Shown one piece after another: positions 35,501 through 43,343 of a stretch of DNA of 64,000 bases. A model generated the notes under the pieces. The model ran no database searches, had not been told where the DNA came from, and was given only the letters and a program-made list of their open reading frames with translations. Source of the stretch: Acidobacteriota bacterium (GTDB lineage: Bacteria; Acidobacteriota; Terriglobia; Terriglobales; SCQP01). The translations under genes and the position numbers were made by a program. The first letter of the stretch is position 1. Every line of letters starts with the position of its first letter. The stretch is from NCBI GenBank assembly GCA_027459505.1, contig DAIDIE010000023.1:1-64000 (forward strand), in the 5' to 3' direction.

Positions 35501-36744
35501 TGAACCCAGGACAGAGCGCGACAGTCACCCTTGCCGCCTCGGCGCTGGGATCGGGCAGCACGACGATTACGGTGGTGGGCACGGTGGGAGCGCAAACGGC
35601 GACCGCAAGCGCTACCGTGACCGAGGGGGATTTCAGCGCCAGCTTTGCCAATAGCACGATCACTGTGGTTGGGGGCGGCAGCGCCACCCTGACGCTGAAC
35701 ACCGCCGCAGTGGGCAGTTTCAGCTCCAGCATCAACTTGAGCTGCACCACTCCGGCAAGCGGCTGTCTGGTGAGTCCTTCCAGCGTGGCGCCGGGACAAA
35801 GCGCCAGCGTGATTTTGAGCGGCGCCGGACTGGCGCTCGGCAATAACAACGTTTCCGTGGCCGCCACCTCGGGTGGCTTGACACACACCGCCAGTACGAC
35901 GCTGGTCTATCAAGACTTTAGCCTGGCGTTAACGCCAGCGACAACAACCCAGGCCGCGGGTAATCCCTTGACCCTCACTGTCAGTCTGACGGGGCAGGGC
36001 GGATTCACTGGGAGGGTCAATCTCACCTGCACCCAGCCAAGTTCCAAGTGCACCATCTCGCCGGCCAGCATCACGCCGGGCACCACGGCCACCGTTACCG
36101 TTGACCCCTCGGTACTGGTGGCGGGTAGCAACACCGTGACGGTCAGCGGAACCAGCGGAACGGATACCCAGACCGCCAGCGCCAGCGCGACGATTCAGGA
36201 CTTCAGCATTGCGGCGGCGAGTGGCAGTTCGACCTCGGCGACGATTTCGCCGGGGCAACAGGCCACTTACAACTTGGCCATTCAGGGGCTGAGTGGTTTC
36301 AGTGGCACTGTCTCATTCACTTGCACGAATGCGCCCGCGCTGACGACATGCACGGTGAGTCCCACCAGCGTTCCGGCGGGTTCGACCGTCGCGGATGTGA
36401 CCGTGACGGTGAAGACGACGGCAAGCAGCTCCCTGTTTATGCCGCCCAGTCTGGGGAGTCCGGGTGGGCGCGTGCTGCTGTTGCTGTTTACCACATGTGG
36501 TTTGCTGTTGCTGTTGATCCGGGTGGCGCGAGCCCAGACTGGCTGGGCATGGGCGCCCACGACCGCGCTGTTGCTCATTCTGTTGGGCAGCGGAGCGTTG
36601 GCCGCCTGCGGTGGTGGAGGCAGCACCGGTGGGGGTGGGGGAGGCGGCAACCCCGGAACACCCGCGGGCACCTACACACTCACTGTGACTGCGACCTCAG
36701 GTACGGCAAGCCATCAGCAAAACCTGACGCTGACGGTGCAATAG
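32530..36744 (+). CDS. Large secreted sortilin/VPS10-like beta-propeller protein with five Ig-like repeats and C-terminal membrane/Gly-rich module
   Basis: A 1404-residue protein. A signal peptide (about 1-24) precedes a large propeller (about 60-840) with Asp-box/BNR motifs (SSDGGNTWTL, SSDGGLNWSR, STDHGQTWSA, TSDGGSSWTN). Five Ig-like repeats of about 90 residues follow (about 850-1295), each with a paired-cysteine core such as LTCTTPVSGCTVTPATVNPG. Near the end are two hydrophobic helices (about 1312-1328 and 1346-1359), a lipobox-like GALAAC with Cys1360, a poly-Gly linker and a final beta-strand segment (PAGTYTLTVTATSG). It is probably a surface or outer-membrane-associated protein of unknown ligand. 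It is followed by a strong terminator, so monocistronic. Confidence 0.85.
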   Translation: MKSVRLLCLGLGVAALFPCISLAQQTAAPRPGQLRKQEEAWFASGRQSHDSLTPAQHLIEALQQRARLPFVRQSARAFSMFNSAPLPTSGNWTELGPHPLNSTGSTYQGTPQQDYGYLSGRVTAIAVDLQNDPTGNTVYVGAAFGGVWKSTNALAANPSFTPISDNTESLAVGAIGLDTSTNPATIYVGTGEPEFSGDSYYGVGILKSSDGGNTWTLASSADAGAENFMGTGFSRILVDAPGVILAANSQFTCCNSGLSTTPQGGIYRSSDGGLNWSRVYPANSPNSIGISDLVYDPVNQRYYAAVVGGGILVSTDHGQTWSAVSSPFYNKPANTTDASGVPYFVRASLATRGGTLYALISDASGTPAQPTPCTSSTGSNCDTGLVQSTDGGNTFTPINLPVDTVDSPPMPNPLFCEGAPSAPNCQGLYDIYVAAPSSSNELVVAGLDVWDTAAANGMTTSWTNVTNAYGNTAGLVHSDQHAYGVVDANTVYVGNDGGVWVLHNLSTTPSWTNLNQTLGNIQFTSVSADAVNAGSFIGGSQDNGTEVTTGSTTWTRVYLGDGGYTGVDALSNLALSEYTGVNLFSFSSIGQASLANITNDVVDSTTIPDAGQFYLPFTLYPAKASVLLGTCRVWMGPEAPASAGAGWTPISPDLTNGGSGTGTCASNNDYITGVSLGTDSAGTTWVVTSDGNVAVSPINTQGATWTQVEKSPIPTKALLAAVAVDPSNSQTAFVGLQGFGTPHVFKTSDGGSSWTNITGNLPDAPVNSLLVDPLATNTIYVATDVGVFVATDGGISGETWQQLASGLPDAPVVSLTLTSLSGTRELVAATHGRGAWEAAAIAVPYFTLKVTAPSTVVPGNSLTFTLGTQAFNGDSAPITLTCQTPAAGCSLAQTTLNPGQSTTVSIAAADVVGGTNTVTVLGTDGSTQQQASGSVVVPNYGVSLTPATQSVTAGTGASLTVNTSAVTGFTSPINLTCTTPVSGCTVTPATVNPGQSATVTLAASALGSGSTTITVVGTVGAQTATASATVTEGDFSASFANSTITVVGGGSATLTLNTAAVGSFSSSINLSCTTPASGCLVSPSSVAPGQSASVILSGAGLALGNNNVSVAATSGGLTHTASTTLVYQDFSLALTPATTTQAAGNPLTLTVSLTGQGGFTGRVNLTCTQPSSKCTISPASITPGTTATVTVDPSVLVAGSNTVTVSGTSGTDTQTASASATIQDFSIAAASGSSTSATISPGQQATYNLAIQGLSGFSGTVSFTCTNAPALTTCTVSPTSVPAGSTVADVTVTVKTTASSSLFMPPSLGSPGGRVLLLLFTTCGLLLLLIRVARAQTGWAWAPTTALLLILLGSGALAACGGGGSTGGGGGGGNPGTPAGTYTLTVTATSGTASHQQNLTLTVQ

Positions 36745-36770
36745 GAACTGGATCAACGTTTGCAGTCGTG

Positions 36771-36805
36771 AAAGGGGCGCCTTTTTGGGAGGGCGCCCCT
36801 TTTTT
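36771..36805 (+). terminator. Rho-independent terminator
   Basis: AAAGGGGCGCC and GGCGCCCCTTT form an 11-bp stem with a loop of about 10 nt and a following T-run. It lies 26 nt after the sortilin-like gene. Confidence 0.93.
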
Positions 36806-36929
36806 TGGGGGCACAAGAAGCCGCGTTCTTGCTTGCGGAAACGGCAACTTGGGGTGAAGCGAGGCAGCGTTGGCGCGCTGAGGTGCTCTGTATTTCCAAG
36901 GCTGCTGGTCAAGTTAGGGATCAGACGGT

Positions 36930-38099
36930 TTAGAACCGGTACTCGACGCTGCCCAGGGAGACGGGGAAGACCGGGCGGTCCTTGAGGCCTTTCCACAGGC
37001 GTTTGGCGTGTTCCGGTTGCACCAGGCGGAGCAGCCAGGGACGGCTGCCAGCTTCCATATCGGCGCGCAGGCGCAGCGAGGCGCCGGGGCGGTTGACCAC
37101 GCCATTCCCGCGATAGTGCGTGGTGATCGTTCCCTGAAAGCCGGGGGGCAAGGTGACGCTGACGCCCTGAATCTGATCGGGGCTGCCAATGCGCGTCCAG
37201 TCCAGCTTGAGCGGTACACCGAGTTCCTGACGCGTTTCGCATTCGAACGCCACTTCGGCGCCGGTGGTGAGCTGGTCGCCCTCCAGAAAAATATGGAAGA
37301 CGCCGGGGGGAACGTTGTGCGGAATGCTGAGTTGGGTGCGATAGCTCCACCGGTCACGCTTTTCCGGTTCCACCATGTGGACATTGCGCCAGCCGATGGA
37401 ATGGGTGTTGTTGACCAAGGCGGCCATGCGTTCATACGTGACAAACGGCTGATAGGGCAGCGGTTCGGGGCTGTGCCGCGAGGCCAGCAACGCAACATAG
37501 GTCTGGTGGTCGCTGGCGCATTCCAGCTCCGAGGGCTCGTAAAGAAAAGGCTCGCCGGTGAGGGCAACCTCGTAAGCACTGGAGGCCATGTGCGCGTAAG
37601 GCTGAGCGTTTTCGGACGCGGCTGTCAGGCGGCGCTTGCGCCAGAGCGAGGGCCACGCAATAAGCTGACCGGGGCAGCTAAAGAGCTGTACCAGGGCTTC
37701 GCAGCGGGTGGGGCAATGCGTCCAGGCGCGCACGTAAATATGCTGCCGCTGAGCACGTGAGATGCGCACTGCGGGGTCAACCCCCCGCGTGCCAGGGTCA
37801 CTTAAACGGTAGCGGCTGGGGTCCTCGCCAAAGGGCAATGGAATGATATCCGGGCAGCTCTGTGGAATTCCGGTGAAGGGCAGCCGTTCCTCGCGCCAGC
37901 CCAGATTGGGGCGCAAGAACAACTCGGGAAGACCGAGCTTGGGCGTGAAGCGCGGTTCATGGGACGCACTCTCTGCCACCCGCCCCACCGGGGGCGCCCA
38001 GTGGCGCGAGTCGCTGATGGTGAGGAGTTTGCCCGCCAGCCGGTTGGCAGTATTGGGGCGTTCCTCGTCGTGGAACGCAGGGCTGAAGACCAGACTCAT
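36930..38099 (-). CDS. Hypothetical protein with CARDB/Ig-like domain
   Basis: A 389-residue protein with no signal peptide and no membrane helix. The segment near residues 120-150 (IYVRAWTHCPTRCEALVQLF, then a WPSLW motif) resembles adhesion-type CARDB domains. SDHQTYVALLAS and IGWRNVHMV (about 190-240) look like recurring motifs of that kind. The C-terminal part (about 250-389) is a second beta-rich domain. I do not recognise a named family. It is transcribed toward the sortilin-like gene (convergent) and away from the sigma/kinase operon. Its start is preceded by AAAGGGA and, just upstream, by a highly structured leader. Confidence 0.65.
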   Translation of the reverse strand: MSLVFSPAFHDEERPNTANRLAGKLLTISDSRHWAPPVGRVAESASHEPRFTPKLGLPELFLRPNLGWREERLPFTGIPQSCPDIIPLPFGEDPSRYRLSDPGTRGVDPAVRISRAQRQHIYVRAWTHCPTRCEALVQLFSCPGQLIAWPSLWRKRRLTAASENAQPYAHMASSAYEVALTGEPFLYEPSELECASDHQTYVALLASRHSPEPLPYQPFVTYERMAALVNNTHSIGWRNVHMVEPEKRDRWSYRTQLSIPHNVPPGVFHIFLEGDQLTTGAEVAFECETRQELGVPLKLDWTRIGSPDQIQGVSVTLPPGFQGTITTHYRGNGVVNRPGASLRLRADMEAGSRPWLLRLVQPEHAKRLWKGLKDRPVFPVSLGSVEYRF

Positions 38100-38110
38100 A
38101 GATCCCTTTC

Positions 38111-38207
38111 AAGAGGGGCGGGTTCTCGCCTGGGAGCGGCGTGGTTGCGGTGGCGGGCAACCTCGTCCGACCTCAGCATTCCCTGGGGAACCCGCTTGTC
38201 CCCTCTT
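38111..38207 (-). promoter_or_regulatory. Closed multi-helix leader structure, candidate cis-regulatory RNA
   Basis: Read on the minus strand, AAGAGGGG, a 5-nt bulge and CGGGTT pair with AACCCG and CCCCTCTT, giving 14 bp that close a 97-nt region. Inside are GGTTGC/GCAACC (38143-38148 with 38157-38162) and CGCC/GGCG (38127-38130 with 38138-38141) hairpins. The closing helix ends a few nt before the AAAGGGA ribosome site of the 36930-38099 gene, as in translation-controlling riboswitches. It does not match the cobalamin, TPP, SAM, glycine, fluoride or c-di-GMP patterns I know. The function is not established. Confidence 0.5.
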
Positions 38208-38315
38208 CAACCCAGTAAGCGCAGGCGGAGGGGAAAAGGGCTCATAAAACCGTTAAAAAAAATGGGGACTCCCGCTGCCCCGCCAGAACGCTTGTGCGGC
38301 GGGGATAAATAGCCG

Positions 38316-38343
38316 TTGCGCTTTCCTCTGGAACGTCTATAAT
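38316..38343 (+). promoter_or_regulatory. Sigma70-like promoter of the ECF sigma/kinase operon
   Basis: TTGCGC (38316-38321), 16-nt spacer, TATAAT (38338-38343). It lies 161 nt upstream of the sigma gene start and reads toward it. The rest of the 405-nt gap (38100-38504) holds the minus-strand leader structure and the 14-bp direct repeats. Confidence 0.65.
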
Positions 38344-38393
38344 GCGGTCATCCTGAGTCATTAACTGAATGGACGCGCAACGGCGCCGCGGGC

Positions 38394-38449
38394 GAGTGCC
38401 AGCGATTGAGTGCCAGCGAGTGAGTGCCCGCGAGTGAGTGAAAGAGTGC
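38394..38449 (+). repeat. 14-bp tandem repeats in the sigma-gene leader
   Basis: Units GAGTGCCAGCGATT, GAGTGCCAGCGAGT and GAGTGCCCGCGAGT plus a degenerate fourth unit (GAGTGAAAGAGTGC), directly adjoining. They lie between the -10 box (50 nt upstream) and the start codon (55 nt downstream), within the transcribed leader if the promoter is right. They may be a protein-binding array or slippage product. Confidence 0.85.
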
Positions 38450-38504
38450 TCATGGGCCCCGGCCCTGGACCCGTGTGTTGGCCAGGCGGGCGGAAGGCGA
38501 ACGA

Positions 38505-39122
38505 ATGGCGGATGCCTGCGAACCCGAGTTGACCTATTTACTGGGCCGCCTCCAGGAAGGCGGACCAGAAGTGGAGCAACTGTTTCCTCTGGTTTACCAG
38601 GAACTGCGCCGCCTCGCGGCCTACTATATGTCTGCGGAGCGTCAGGGACACACCCTGCAACCTACCGCTCTGGTCCACGAGGCGTACGTGCGACTGGCGG
38701 GAGGGGCGCGCGAGAGCGCGGCTGAAACGCCGGCCTCGAGCTGGCACGATCGCAACCACTTCTTTTGCGCGGCGGCCCAGACCATGCGGCGCATCCTGGT
38801 GGATCACGCTCGCGGGCGGCGCGCGGAAAAGCGCGGTGGCTTGGCGGTGCGCATTCCGCTCGAAGACCTGAGCCTGTTCGCGCCAGGCCATGATGAGAAC
38901 CTGCTGTTGCTGGATCGCGCCCTGGAAAAGCTTGCCGCCTGTGACGCGCGCCAGTGCCGTATCGTCGAACTGCGCTTTTTCTGCGGCTTGAGCGTGGAGG
39001 AGACGGCCGAGGTTCTGCGCCTGTCGCCTGCCACCGTAAAGCGCGAGTTCAGCATGGCGCGTGCCTGGCTGCACCGGCAACTCAGTTCCGGACCTTTCGA
39101 GCAGGCGGCGGCCAACGCATGA
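38505..39122 (+). CDS. ECF sigma factor of the kinase-associated type (TIGR02999-like)
   Basis: The protein has 205 residues from the ATG at 38505, with GGAAGGCG upstream. Region 2 contains LVYQELRRLAAYYMSAERQG, then LQPTALVHEAYVRLAG and AAQTMRRILVDHARGRRAEK, characteristic of this subgroup, which is abundant in Acidobacteria and Planctomycetes. Region 4 contains CRIVELRFFCGLSVEETAEV, then SPATVKREFSMARAWL. There is no anti-sigma gene. The stop codon overlaps the start of the kinase gene (ATGA), so the Ser/Thr kinase is the likely regulator, as seen for related pairs. Confidence 0.93.
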   Translation: MADACEPELTYLLGRLQEGGPEVEQLFPLVYQELRRLAAYYMSAERQGHTLQPTALVHEAYVRLAGGARESAAETPASSWHDRNHFFCAAAQTMRRILVDHARGRRAEKRGGLAVRIPLEDLSLFAPGHDENLLLLDRALEKLAACDARQCRIVELRFFCGLSVEETAEVLRLSPATVKREFSMARAWLHRQLSSGPFEQAAANA

Positions 39123-41977
39123 CGCCGGAACGCTGGACGCAGCTCAAGGAGCTGTTTGACAACGCGCTGCAGCAGACGCCGGCGGAACGCGCGGCGCTGC
39201 TGGCCGTACTCCAACAGGATGATCCCGAGCTGTCGCGCGAGCTGAGCGAGTTGCTGGCGCATCACGCGGCTTCGGAGGGATTTCTGGAGCAGGATGCGAG
39301 TGCGCCGCCGCCCCCGGTCAACGTTGCTGCCACCGCGCCTGTTTTGCTGCAGGGCCAACTGGTTGCGGCCCGTTATCGCATTCACCGCTTTTTGGGGCAG
39401 GGCGGCATGGGGCAGGTTTATGCCGCCTTTGATACCGCGCTCCAGGAAGACATCGCTCTCAAAGTGATTACGCCGGGCAAACTGGCCACCCCGGTCGCAC
39501 GCGCGCGCTTCACGCGGGAAGTGCAATTGGCGCGCAGGGTGACGCACCCCAGCGTCTGCCGTGTTTATGACATCGCGCGGCATCCGGGCGAGTCCGCCGG
39601 CGATAACGAAGAGACCTTCACATGCTTGACCATGGAGTTACTGCAGGGCGAGACGCTGTCCAAGCGGCTGCGCTCGGGGCGTCCCATGGAGTTGGCGGAA
39701 GCGGCGGCAATTGCCCGCGATCTCTGTTTGGGACTGCAGGCGGCCCATGATGTGGGCATCCTGCATCGCGACCTCAAGAGCGGCAATATCATGCTGGTCG
39801 GCCAAGGCAAGCAGTCTCGGGCGGTGATCACCGATTTCGGCTTGGCGCGCGTCCTCAGCCCGGAACAGGACAAGCAGCAGGCTTTCGCCACTCAGTCGCT
39901 GGAGCTGATGGGAACACCGGCCTATATGGCGCCGGAGCAGATTGAGCGGGGGCCGCTTTCGCCCGCGACTGATATCTACGCGCTCGGCGTGATCCTCTAC
40001 GAACTCAGTTGCGGCTGCCTGCCCTTTCAGGATGAGTCGGTGTGGATCTCCGCGCTGCGCCGCCTGACGGAAGATCCCGCGCCTCCCCGGCAGTACGCCC
40101 CCAACCTGCCCCAGACCTGGAACGACGCGGTTCTGCATTGCCTGAAGCGCGATGCGGCGGAACGCCCCGCATCGGCGCTGGCGGTGCTGGCCGAGTTGGG
40201 AGAGCCAGGAGCGGACAATCCGGAGTTGCACGCGGCGCGGCAAGCTTTCATTGAGCACGACACGGCGCGCAAAATGCGCGAGCGCAAGCGGCGCTGGCTG
40301 GTTGGCGTGGCGGCAATGGCCGCCGCGGCGCTGCTGACCGCCTCCGCGGGGCTGTTGTGGCGTTATCACCGCAACACGGAACTTCAACTGCCCACGCAAA
40401 AACGGCTCGCCATCCTGCCGTTCACCACCACCAGCCAAAATGCCAGTGACCAGGCCTTCTGCGAGGGCTTGACCAGTTCGCTGCATGAACAGTTGACGCG
40501 TGCCGAGGGGGTGGACCACTCGATTTGGGTGTTGCCGCAGCACGCGCTCAAGCCGGGACACAAGCAAAGCGATCTGGCGCGCGCGCAGGGCGTGAACCTG
40601 CTGCTCACCGGAAACCTGATCCGCTTCCCAGGGCTGGTGCGGTTGCATCTGGCGCTGGAGAATGCCAGGACCCAGGAAGTGGTGCGCAGCGGCGATGTCA
40701 CGGTCTCCAACGATCAGCTGCGCCAGTTGCAAACCCGCTCACTGACCCAGGCAGCCAATCTGCTGGGGCTTTCGTTGCCGGCAATCGCCCTCAACAGTCC
40801 AGGTTCCACTCTCGAACCCGGCGCCTACGAATATTACGAAGAGGCGGAAGGTTACCTGCAGCGCGCGCAGCCGGCCGACCTCAAGCGCGCCATCACCCTG
40901 TTTCAAAGTGCGCTCGCCAAAGATGCCCATTTTGCCAGTGCCTATGCCGGATTGTCGCTGGCCTACAGCCGCTTGGATCAGTACACCAACGATCCCGCGC
41001 TGGTGAAGTCGGCGGCGGACGCCGCCCAGCAAGCCCAGCAGTGGGGCGGCGATTCCGGAGAGGTGTACGCGGCGCAAGGGAACGTGGCGCTGGACCAGAG
41101 CGACTATACGAGCGCGATTGAGTATTTCAAGAAGGCCCTGCAGCTCAGTCCCGATCTTAACGACCTACGGCAAGCCTTGGCGTTGGCCTACGACAAATCC
41201 GGGGACGCCCTGGATGCGGAGGCGACCCTTAAAGAGGGCCTGCAGCAGAGGCCCGAGGACTGGTACGCCTACACCGAGATGGGCGTCTTCTACTTTCACC
41301 ACGCCAAATACGCCGATGCTCTCAAGATGTTTCAGGCGGCCGGCCAGCTTGCCCCTGACAATCCCGAGCCGCCGGCGAATATGGGTGCAATGTATCTGGC
41401 TCAGGGTGATTTCCATGATGCCGAAACGGCATTTCGGCAGTCCTTGGAGTTGCAACCTGGGATCGTTCCTTACAACGACCTTGGAACAGCATATTTCTTC
41501 GAACACCACTACCGCAGAGCGGAACACAATTACCGAAAGGCCCTCGCCATTGATCCCGGCGATCCTGGTGAGTGGCGCAACCTTGGTGACGCACTGCTGG
41601 CATTGCGCCGGGATGCAGAGGCCAGAAACGCCTATGCTCAGGCGGCCCACCTGGGCGAGGTTTCGACGAAGTACCGCACCGATTTCACTTTTCGCGCGCA
41701 CGTTGCCGTGGACTGGGCTAAGGCGGGGCAGATGGCGCGGGCGCGGCAGGAGATTGTTAAGGCTTTACAGGAAAAGTTGCAGACGCCCAGCGTGTTTTAC
41801 AACGCGGCTCTGGTCTACGCCATGGCCGGAGATAAAACCAAAGCTTTTTTGTATCTGCATCGCGCCCTGGCCGGTGGTTATTCACAAACCGTTGTCAAGG
41901 GCGCTCCGGAGTTGGAGACGTTGCGTTCGGACCGTCGCTACAAAAAGCTTGCCCATATGTACCCGGGCATTAGTTGA
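39119..41977 (+). CDS. Membrane-spanning Ser/Thr protein kinase with TolB-like and TPR domains
   Basis: 952 residues from the ATG at 39119, overlapping the sigma stop codon. A short N-terminal helical domain (1-70, MTPERWTQLKELFDNALQQT) typical of this subgroup precedes the kinase domain (about 85-345): GQGGMGQVY, catalytic HRDLKSGN, DFGLARV, and APE in GTPAYMAPEQI. One membrane helix (about 395-415) is followed by a TolB-N-like alpha/beta domain (about 425-550, RLAILPFTTTSQ) and TPR units to the end. The TPR part is predicted to be outside or in the envelope. The kinase probably responds to that region and acts on the co-encoded sigma factor, which is inferred. Confidence 0.93.
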   Translation: MTPERWTQLKELFDNALQQTPAERAALLAVLQQDDPELSRELSELLAHHAASEGFLEQDASAPPPPVNVAATAPVLLQGQLVAARYRIHRFLGQGGMGQVYAAFDTALQEDIALKVITPGKLATPVARARFTREVQLARRVTHPSVCRVYDIARHPGESAGDNEETFTCLTMELLQGETLSKRLRSGRPMELAEAAAIARDLCLGLQAAHDVGILHRDLKSGNIMLVGQGKQSRAVITDFGLARVLSPEQDKQQAFATQSLELMGTPAYMAPEQIERGPLSPATDIYALGVILYELSCGCLPFQDESVWISALRRLTEDPAPPRQYAPNLPQTWNDAVLHCLKRDAAERPASALAVLAELGEPGADNPELHAARQAFIEHDTARKMRERKRRWLVGVAAMAAAALLTASAGLLWRYHRNTELQLPTQKRLAILPFTTTSQNASDQAFCEGLTSSLHEQLTRAEGVDHSIWVLPQHALKPGHKQSDLARAQGVNLLLTGNLIRFPGLVRLHLALENARTQEVVRSGDVTVSNDQLRQLQTRSLTQAANLLGLSLPAIALNSPGSTLEPGAYEYYEEAEGYLQRAQPADLKRAITLFQSALAKDAHFASAYAGLSLAYSRLDQYTNDPALVKSAADAAQQAQQWGGDSGEVYAAQGNVALDQSDYTSAIEYFKKALQLSPDLNDLRQALALAYDKSGDALDAEATLKEGLQQRPEDWYAYTEMGVFYFHHAKYADALKMFQAAGQLAPDNPEPPANMGAMYLAQGDFHDAETAFRQSLELQPGIVPYNDLGTAYFFEHHYRRAEHNYRKALAIDPGDPGEWRNLGDALLALRRDAEARNAYAQAAHLGEVSTKYRTDFTFRAHVAVDWAKAGQMARARQEIVKALQEKLQTPSVFYNAALVYAMAGDKTKAFLYLHRALAGGYSQTVVKGAPELETLRSDRRYKKLAHMYPGIS

Positions 41978-41988
41978 AAGACAAAGCT

Positions 41989-42315
41989 ATGCCAACAACA
42001 ACGATCAATATTCAATATGACAACAGCGGAAGCAGATGGGTGGTTTCACCCAAAGAGGTTACCGTTCCTTCCGGAAGCGCACTGCAGTGGTCGGCGGGCA
42101 ATGGCCCCAGTGCGCAACCGGTGTTCTCCGTTGATTTTGATGCGCATCCCGGAAGCCCTTTGGACCACGGACAAATGCATTACAGTGGGAATTTGGGCGG
42201 GTCGTCTCCAGTGGCCCAAGTCACCGCCGCTGGCACCAATCCTCCCACCCATTACACATACAATGTGACAATCGACGGCGAAAGGGTCGATCCGACCATC
42301 ATCGTGTACCCATAG
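41989..42315 (+). CDS. Small beta-sandwich protein, cupredoxin-like fold
   Basis: 108 residues from the ATG at 41989, 11 nt after the kinase stop. The pattern INIQYDNSGSRWVVSPKEVT, then SGSALQWSAGNG, resembles a cupredoxin-like or Ig-like single domain, but the His/Cys/Met copper ligands are not evident. No signal peptide is present, so it is cytoplasmic if expressed. It is the third gene of the sigma/kinase operon by position; its role is unknown. It is convergent with the heme O synthase gene. Confidence 0.7.
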   Translation: MPTTTINIQYDNSGSRWVVSPKEVTVPSGSALQWSAGNGPSAQPVFSVDFDAHPGSPLDHGQMHYSGNLGGSSPVAQVTAAGTNPPTHYTYNVTIDGERVDPTIIVYP

Positions 42316-42335
42316 TCCCTGCGCCGCTCGATTGG

Positions 42336-43343
42336 CTAGCGCCGGTGTAAGGGAATGACCTGGTGCAATGGTTGCCCCTTAGCGTACACCGGTCGCGCGT
42401 GGTCGGCGATCATCAGGATGAAGACCAGCGGCAAATAAATGACCGACGCTTTCAGCAGACGGAGCGCGCTGCCACGGTCGTGGCGGCGCGCGGCCTGAAC
42501 GCTGTACGCCAGGTATCCCACTCCCAGCAGCAACGCTCCCACCGCATACACCGGGCCGGCAATACCCACCAGCGTGGGGATCAGGCTCACCGGCAGCAGC
42601 GCCAGCGCGTAAAGAATCATCTGACGGCCGGTTTCCGCGCCGTTGGGGTCCACCACCGGCAGCATGCGGATACCGGCGCGTTCGTAGTCTTCCTGGTATA
42701 AACGCGCAATCGCCAGGAAGTGGGGAAACTGCCAGAGGAACTGAATACCAAACAGCACCCAGGCGCCAGCATCGAGGTGGTTGCGCGCCGCCGCCCAGCC
42801 CATGAGCAGCGGGCTGGCGCCGGGAAAGGCCCCAATGACCGTGCTGAGTGGCGAACGGTACTTCAGCGGCGTGTACGCCAACAGATAAACCAGCGAAGTG
42901 GCCACGCCCAGCCAACCGGTGAGGTGGTTCGTCTCCTTGAAGAGAAGCCAAAGGCCCGCGCTCACCATTAGCAGCCCGAACATGAGGGCGGGTGGCGTCA
43001 GCATGCGTCCCGAGGGCAGCGGGCGGATCGCGGCGCGGCGCATGAGCCCGTCAGCTTCGCGTTCCCAGACTTGGTTGAGGGCGGCCGTTCCTCCGGCGAG
43101 CACGCCAATGCCAATCGTCAATGAAACAACATAGGCGGCGCCGTGCGGCTGCGCTCCGGCGGCGAAGTAGGCGGCCAGCGCGGTAAGAATGACCAGCAAT
43201 GTGACACGCGGCTTGGTCAAATCCCAGCACGCGACGATCTGGTTGGCGCGGCGGTTCAGCCCGCCACGTCCCGGTGGTATGGGAGCGGGCCCATACGATG
43301 GGCGTATGGGGGTAACGCCGCTGGGGTGAGAAGACGCTGACAT
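42336..43343 (-). CDS. ctaB: Protoheme IX farnesyltransferase (heme O synthase, UbiA family)
   Basis: The protein has 335 residues from the ATG at 43343, a good fit to the family length. It is a polytopic membrane protein with eight or nine helices. The prenyl-diphosphate-binding motif is ALNQVWEREADGLMRRAAIR, followed by PLPSGRM; a second acidic loop lies near YQEDYERAGIRMLP. It converts heme B to heme O for terminal oxidases. The N-terminal 40 residues are a poorly conserved cytoplasmic extension. A small two-helix membrane protein gene is upstream on the same strand; no oxidase subunit genes are in view. Confidence 0.94.
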   Translation of the reverse strand: MSASSHPSGVTPIRPSYGPAPIPPGRGGLNRRANQIVACWDLTKPRVTLLVILTALAAYFAAGAQPHGAAYVVSLTIGIGVLAGGTAALNQVWEREADGLMRRAAIRPLPSGRMLTPPALMFGLLMVSAGLWLLFKETNHLTGWLGVATSLVYLLAYTPLKYRSPLSTVIGAFPGASPLLMGWAAARNHLDAGAWVLFGIQFLWQFPHFLAIARLYQEDYERAGIRMLPVVDPNGAETGRQMILYALALLPVSLIPTLVGIAGPVYAVGALLLGVGYLAYSVQAARRHDRGSALRLLKASVIYLPLVFILMIADHARPVYAKGQPLHQVIPLHRR

